From assembly GCF_026341855.1 (NCBI RefSeq), contig NZ_JAPENW010000001.1:3215001-3279000 (forward strand): DNA of 64,000 bases, in the 5' to 3' direction. Position numbers and translations under genes: made by a program. The DNA comes from Streptomyces sp. NBC_00568 (lineage in GTDB: Bacteria; Actinomycetota; Actinomycetes; Streptomycetales; Streptomycetaceae). Within the stretch, counting starts at the first letter, position 1, and each line of letters starts with the position of its first letter. The notes under the pieces are model-generated. The model was not told the DNA's origin. It did no database searches and was given only the letters and a program-made list of their open reading frames with translations. Of this stretch, positions 59,524 through 64,000 are shown one piece after another.

Positions 59524-61401
59524 GTGACCGGTATGGGTATGGGTGTGGAGGCGGGCGCGCAGACCGCGCGCTCCCGGGCTCTCGCTGTGCTGCGCATCCG
59601 CAGCAGGGCGCTGGCCGTCGCCCTGCTGCCCGCGGCCGCGGCCGTCGTGCTGCTCGTCGGTGGCTCCACCGGCCGCATCACCGGTGAGCCCTGGGGGACC
59701 GCGCGGTGGATCGTGACGGTCGTCGCCGTCGTCGTCCTTCTGGCGGCGGCGGGCATCGCGCTCGTCGTGGCCCGCGCCCGGCCCGCGATGAGCCCCACGG
59801 TCCCCGTCTCGGAGGCTTCGGCCCCAGATCTCTACCGGATGGTCCGTGACCTGGCCGACCGTCTCGACGTACCGGCCCCCTCGGAGATAGCGCTCACCCC
59901 GGACTGCGACAGCTGGCTGGAGGACCGCACCCACCGGGCCCACGGCCGGTCCTCGTCGGGCAGCGGGGACGCTTCGGACCGCGCTGACGGCGGGCGGGGC
60001 GGCCTGGGAGTGCCCGGACTGACGAACCGCGTCCGCCGAGCCCCCGTCGCCCCCGTCCTCGTCATCGGCTCCCCCTTCCTGTGGTGGATGCGGGTCGGCG
60101 AGCTGCGGGCGGTCCTCGCCCCGGTCGTCGCCGGTACGGGCCCGTCGGCGCACCCGGACATAGCCGCGGCCCGCCGTTTCGTACGGGGCCTGGACGCGGC
60201 CGTGGCCGTGTCCTCGGCACCCGGCCGTGGCCCGCTGTCCCGCACGGTCCTGGCCGGTGTGGGCTGGGTGACCCGTCTTCTGCTGCGCAGCTGCCGGGGT
60301 CATGCCGCCGAGATGGAGCGGGGTGTGGCGTCCGCGGCGGCCGAGCGCGCACAGGCTGTGGACTACGGCGTGCGGATCGTCGCCCAGGAACAGGTGGGTC
60401 TGGCGTACGCGGGCTGGGACCGGCTGCTGACCCGTGTCGCGCTGCCCGCCTGGCGCATGGGCCGCTGGCCCTCCCGGCTGGACGTGGGCGTCGTCGCGGC
60501 GCTGACCGAGCTGTCCCGCCGCGACCGTCTGGCCGAGGGCTTCGCCTCCCGCCTCGGCGAACGCCCCGCCTGCGACCTGCTCGAAGAGCCCGGCACCGTG
60601 GACGAGGCGGCTTCGCTGCTCGCCGCGCGCCTGTTTCACGGCGGTCCCGCCGAGGCCGGCCCCGACTGGGCGCCGGTCGACTGGCAGGACTACCCGGACG
60701 AGGTCGTCGACCGCAAGTGGCGTACGGACGCGGCCCGCCTCCACCGTGTCCTGGACGCGCTCGGCGTCCGGCACCCCGCCGACCCCGCGCTGCCCGAGGC
60801 GGACGGCCCGACGCTGGCCCGGGTGATGGACCATCTGACCGCGCCGACGGAGCACCTGTCCGCACCGGCGGACGACAGGCTCGCCCCGGCCCCGGCTCCC
60901 GGCCCGGATGCCGCCCTCGCCGAGCACCGCACGGAGGCGTACGGCGAGATGGGCATCGCCGAGAGCGACGACCCGGACCTCGCCGTGGGGAACGAACGGT
61001 CGGCCGCCCTCGCGGCCCGGCTCACCGCGGAACTGGCCCGCGAGGAGGCGTCCGCCCCGGCGCCGCATCCGCCCGCCGGGGGCGCCGAGCAGCAGGGCCC
61101 CGACCACGCTCTCTGGGACGACGGGACGCTTCCGCTGTTCCCCCTCCAACCGCCCCGGACCGGTCGCGAGTTGCTGGCCGACCACGTCACGGCGATGGTC
61201 TGCTGCGCGGCGATGGACACCGCCGGGGCGACCCCCGGACTCGACTGGCTGGACGGCCCGTCCCTCCTCGTCGCGGGGGAACGGGCCGCCGACCTCGGCC
61301 CCCGGGTCCTCACCCTGATAGAGACCGGTGATCCAGCTCCCCTGCGGGACTGGCTCCGTCACCTCGGCGTCCGCCCGGAGAAACCGGTCCGCCTGGTCTG
61401 A
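59524..61401 (+). CDS. Large membrane protein with a degenerate M48-like segment
   Basis: A 625-aa protein with two N-terminal TM helices (AVALLPAAAAVVLLVGG, WIVTVVAVVVLLAAAGIALVV). A region (about residues 175-220, VLVIGSPFLWWMRVGELRAVLAPVVAGTG) follows the M48 peptidase pattern for the strand and helix that carry HExxH, but the metal site is replaced by PVVAG. The C-terminal 200 residues are Ala/Pro-rich with an acidic stretch. It would be a catalytically dead relative, if the resemblance is real. GTG 59524 start. Confidence 0.65.
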   Translation: MTGMGMGVEAGAQTARSRALAVLRIRSRALAVALLPAAAAVVLLVGGSTGRITGEPWGTARWIVTVVAVVVLLAAAGIALVVARARPAMSPTVPVSEASAPDLYRMVRDLADRLDVPAPSEIALTPDCDSWLEDRTHRAHGRSSSGSGDASDRADGGRGGLGVPGLTNRVRRAPVAPVLVIGSPFLWWMRVGELRAVLAPVVAGTGPSAHPDIAAARRFVRGLDAAVAVSSAPGRGPLSRTVLAGVGWVTRLLLRSCRGHAAEMERGVASAAAERAQAVDYGVRIVAQEQVGLAYAGWDRLLTRVALPAWRMGRWPSRLDVGVVAALTELSRRDRLAEGFASRLGERPACDLLEEPGTVDEAASLLAARLFHGGPAEAGPDWAPVDWQDYPDEVVDRKWRTDAARLHRVLDALGVRHPADPALPEADGPTLARVMDHLTAPTEHLSAPADDRLAPAPAPGPDAALAEHRTEAYGEMGIAESDDPDLAVGNERSAALAARLTAELAREEASAPAPHPPAGGAEQQGPDHALWDDGTLPLFPLQPPRTGRELLADHVTAMVCCAAMDTAGATPGLDWLDGPSLLVAGERAADLGPRVLTLIETGDPAPLRDWLRHLGVRPEKPVRLV

Positions 61402-61586
61402 CGCCCTTCCGGCGGCCGCCCCACGCTGTTCGCCGCTGCCTCCGCCCCGGCGGAGGCAGCCGTTCCACTCACGTCAATTCGCGACGAACGGTGACGGACT
61501 GCGTGCGTAATGTGATGTGCTGGGACCGATCGCGCACGGTGCAAGGGCTTACCAGAACGACGGGGGCACCAGGGAGGGGAGCAGCC

Positions 61587-63116
61587 ATGGGATCGGAGCA
61601 GATCCGCCGCTGGGAGTCGGGAGCACTCGCGCACGCCGTCACGGATCCCTTCGGCCAGGGCCCCGTTCCCTGGCTCCGCGGCAGTGAGACCTATTTCGAC
61701 GACACCGGCCATGTCGTCCCCTGGTACCTGGACACCGACGCGGCCCAGCCGCCGCACCCGGCGACCGGCGCGTCCAGGATCCCGGGCCCGCGCGCCACCT
61801 CCGGCACCCGCGCGCGCTCCGGCACCGGAGGCCCCCGCTCCGCGGACGACGTCCACCGCCAGATCAAGGGCTTCACCACCACGGGTGCCGCCGCTCCCGG
61901 CGAGTCCATCGACTTCCATGTCACCGTGGACCCGCCGCAGGAGTTCAGCGTCGACATCTACCGCATCGGCCACTACGGCGGGGACGGTGCCAGCAAGATC
62001 ACCACGAGCCCCCGTCTCTCCGGCATCGTCCAGCCACCGCCGCTCACGGCCGACCGCACCGTCTCCTGCCATCACTGGTGGCTGTCCTGGCGCCTCCAGA
62101 TCCCGTCCTACTGGAGCGTCGGCGCCTATGTCGCCGTCCTCACCACCGCCGACGGCTACCGCTCGCACGTCCCCTTCACCGTCCGCAATCACCAGACGGC
62201 CGACCTGCTCCTGCTGCTCCCGGACATCACCTGGCAGGCGTACAACCTGTATCCGGAGGACGGCCACACCGGCGCCAGCCTCTACCACGCCTGGGACGAG
62301 AACGGCCGTCTGCTCGGCGAAGCCGACGCCGCGACGACCGTCTCCTTCGACCGCCCGTACGCGGGCGCGGGTCTCCCCCTCCATGTGGGCCACGCCTACG
62401 ACTTCATCCGCTGGGCGGAGCGTTACGGCTACGACCTCGCGTACGCCGACGCCCGCGACCTGCACGCCGGCCGCGTCGACCCCACCCGCTACCGCGGCCT
62501 GGTCTTCCCGGGCCACGACGAGTACTGGTCGCCGCAGATGCGCCGCACCACGGAACTCGCCCGCGAGCACGGCACCTCGCTCGTCTTCCTCTCCGCCAAC
62601 ACCATGTACTGGCAGGTGGAGTTGGGACCGTCCCCCTCGGGCGTCGCCGACCGGCTGCTGACCTGCCGGAAGCGCCGGGGTCCGGGCAGGCCCGCCCTGT
62701 GGCGCGAGATCGACCGTCCGGAGCAGCAGCTCATCGGCATCCAGTACGCGGGACGGGTTCCCGAGCCGCACCCCCTGATCGTCCGCAACGCCGACCACTG
62801 GCTGTGGGAAGCGACCGGCGCGCACGAGGGCGACGAAGTGGAGGGCATGGTCGCCGGCGAGGCGGACCGTTACTTCCCGCGCACCCCACTGCCGGAGCAC
62901 CAGGGCCGGATCCTGCTCGCGCACTCCCCGTACCCGGACAGCGAGGGCACACCCCGGCATCAGGAGACCTCGCTCTACCGGGCCCCGTCCGGCGCCCTGG
63001 TCTTCGCGTCCGGAACGTTCGCGTGGTCCCCGGCCCTCGATCGCCCCGGACACGTGGATCCGCGGATCCAGCGGGCGACCGCCAATCTCCTCGACCGCAT
63101 CTGCAAACACGACTGA
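61587..63116 (+). CDS. N,N-dimethylformamidase beta-subunit-like protein
   Basis: A 509-aa protein matching the large-subunit domain of N,N-dimethylformamidase: SADDVHRQIKGFTTTGAAAPGESIDFHVTV (beta domain), LLLLPDITWQAYNLYPEDGHTGASLY, VFPGHDEYWSPQMRRTTELAREHGTSLVFLSANTMYWQVEL and FASGTFAWSPALDRPGHVDPRIQRATANLLD. The family hydrolyses small amides. GGGAGGGGAGCAGCC precedes ATG 61587. No small (alpha) subunit gene is next to it; the substrate is unknown. Confidence 0.82.
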   Translation: MGSEQIRRWESGALAHAVTDPFGQGPVPWLRGSETYFDDTGHVVPWYLDTDAAQPPHPATGASRIPGPRATSGTRARSGTGGPRSADDVHRQIKGFTTTGAAAPGESIDFHVTVDPPQEFSVDIYRIGHYGGDGASKITTSPRLSGIVQPPPLTADRTVSCHHWWLSWRLQIPSYWSVGAYVAVLTTADGYRSHVPFTVRNHQTADLLLLLPDITWQAYNLYPEDGHTGASLYHAWDENGRLLGEADAATTVSFDRPYAGAGLPLHVGHAYDFIRWAERYGYDLAYADARDLHAGRVDPTRYRGLVFPGHDEYWSPQMRRTTELAREHGTSLVFLSANTMYWQVELGPSPSGVADRLLTCRKRRGPGRPALWREIDRPEQQLIGIQYAGRVPEPHPLIVRNADHWLWEATGAHEGDEVEGMVAGEADRYFPRTPLPEHQGRILLAHSPYPDSEGTPRHQETSLYRAPSGALVFASGTFAWSPALDRPGHVDPRIQRATANLLDRICKHD

Positions 63117-63249
63117 GGAAGCTCCGCCGGGAGTTCCGCGACACACCGGTACCGCGGGCACCCGGGCCCGCTCGCCACGCCCCCTGTCCAAACGTGCTCG
63201 CCCCGTACGGGAGAATCGAGCTATTCAGACAGAACCACGGGGAGGAACC

Positions 63250-64000
63250 GTGTCCGGATTCGTCGAAAAGCCCGAGCCCCTTCAGGTGCCGGGTCTGGTA
63301 CATCTGCACACCGGCAAGGTGCGCGACCTGTACCAGAACGAGGCGGGCGACCTCGTGATGGTCGCCAGCGACCGCATCTCCGCCTACGACTGGGTTCTCC
63401 CCACCGAGATCCCCGACAAGGGCCGCACACTCACCCAGCTCTCCCTGTGGTGGTTCGACCAGCTCTCCGAACTGGCGCCCAACCACGTGCTGAGTACCGA
63501 ACTCCCGCCGGGCGCCCCCGCCGACTGGGCCGGCCGCACCCTGATCTGCAAGTCCCTGCGGATGACCCCGGTCGAGTGCGTCGCCCGCGGCTACCTGACC
63601 GGCTCGGGCCTCGTCGAGTACAACGAGACCCGCACCGTCTGCGGCCTCGCGCTGCCCGAGGGTCTCGTCGACGGCTCGGAACTCCCCGCGCCGATCTTCA
63701 CCCCCGCCACCAAGGCCGCGGTCGGCGAACACGACGAGAACGTCTCGTACGAGGAGGTCGCCCGTCAGGTCGGCGCCGACACCGCCGCCGAACTGCGCCA
63801 GGCGACCCTCGCCATCTACAGCCGCGCCCGCGACATCGCCCGCGAGCGGGGCATCATCCTCGCGGACACGAAGTTCGAGTTCGGCTACGAGGGCGAGACC
63901 CTCGTCCTCGCCGACGAGGTGCTGACCCCCGACTCCTCGCGCTTCTGGCCCGCCGACGTGTGGGAGCCGGGCCACGCGCAGCCGTCCTTCGACAAGCAGT
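63250..64000 (+). CDS. purC: Phosphoribosylaminoimidazole-succinocarboxamide synthase, 3' partial
   Basis: The first 250 codons of SAICAR synthase: VPGLVHLHTGKVRDLYQNEAGDLVMVASDRISAYDWVLP, ECVARGYLTGSGLVEY, IFTPATKAAVGEHDENVSYEE and LADTKFEFGYEGETLVLADEVLTPDSSRFWPAD, all family-typical. GTG 63250 has GGAGGAACC just upstream. The window ends before the C-terminus. Confidence 0.97.
   Translation, partial: MSGFVEKPEPLQVPGLVHLHTGKVRDLYQNEAGDLVMVASDRISAYDWVLPTEIPDKGRTLTQLSLWWFDQLSELAPNHVLSTELPPGAPADWAGRTLICKSLRMTPVECVARGYLTGSGLVEYNETRTVCGLALPEGLVDGSELPAPIFTPATKAAVGEHDENVSYEEVARQVGADTAAELRQATLAIYSRARDIARERGIILADTKFEFGYEGETLVLADEVLTPDSSRFWPADVWEPGHAQPSFDKQ

Overview
The window is high-GC DNA with long, tightly packed genes, many GTG starts and ATGA/GTGA overlaps. 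Together with paired sigF/sigN-type sigma factors, an ANTAR protein, F420-type oxidoreductase and actinomycete-type integrative elements, this points to a Streptomyces chromosome. The core order (sigma-factor pair, tadA and its partner gene, upp, herA-like, copC/D, SRP RNA, dnaX, purD, purC) agrees with the conserved Streptomyces core as I recall it; that comparison is memory, not a search.

Layout. (1) 1-6.2 kb: a type I restriction-modification locus (hsdR partial, hsdS, hsdM) followed by a HEPN-motif gene, ending at a 3' fragment of tRNA-Arg(ACG). This looks like the right end of an integrated island. (2) 6.3-27.1 kb: core and lineage genes: small secreted proteins, a DUF2797 protein, a monooxygenase-like protein, an amidohydrolase, a two-component system with GT2/GtrA and GT39 membrane glycosyltransferases, an ANTAR regulator, a MarR-MFS unit and a YceI protein (both carrying carboxypeptidase-regulatory-like domains), sigN and sigF. 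(3) 27.5-39.5 kb: a complete actinomycete integrative and conjugative element (AICE, about 12 kb) bounded by a 55-bp direct repeat made from the 3' part of tRNA-Ser(CGA). It holds int, xis, a prim-pol Rep, an AAA/DUF3631 protein, an FtsK-like Tra, Spd-type membrane proteins, and a PP2C plus HTH-regulator cargo pair. (4) 39.5-53.6 kb: tadA and partner, upp, a LytR_C protein, a HerA-like ATPase, a HhH-GPD protein, an iron-box-controlled penicillin-acylase/siderophore-type acyltransferase operon, a CopC-CopD fusion, and a secreted TNT-domain toxin with a candidate immunity gene. (5) 53.8-55.1 kb: a third, eroded integration event at tRNA-Ser(GGA), keeping a 44-bp att duplication and an integrase C-terminus. 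(6) 55.1-64 kb: SRP RNA, dnaX (with an apparent -1 frame break), purD, a degenerate M48-like membrane protein, an N,N-dimethylformamidase-like protein and the start of purC.

How it works together. Three separate integrations into tRNA 3' ends (Arg-ACG, Ser-CGA, Ser-GGA) account for nearly all the accessory DNA. In the AICE, Int/Xis would act on the tRNA-Ser core and on matching 12-bp-spaced repeat pairs inside both ends. A cluster of ten 8-bp iterons next to xis, also present at the att core, is a candidate replication or excision control site. Rep, the AAA protein, Tra and the Spd proteins provide replication, transfer and spread, and the PP2C/HTH pair is the unexplained cargo. Other points of interest are a 50-nt tRNA-like minihelix leading the AICE transfer operon, a dispersed 104-nt palindromic repeat in two copies, and 12-bp repeats directly upstream of sigF.
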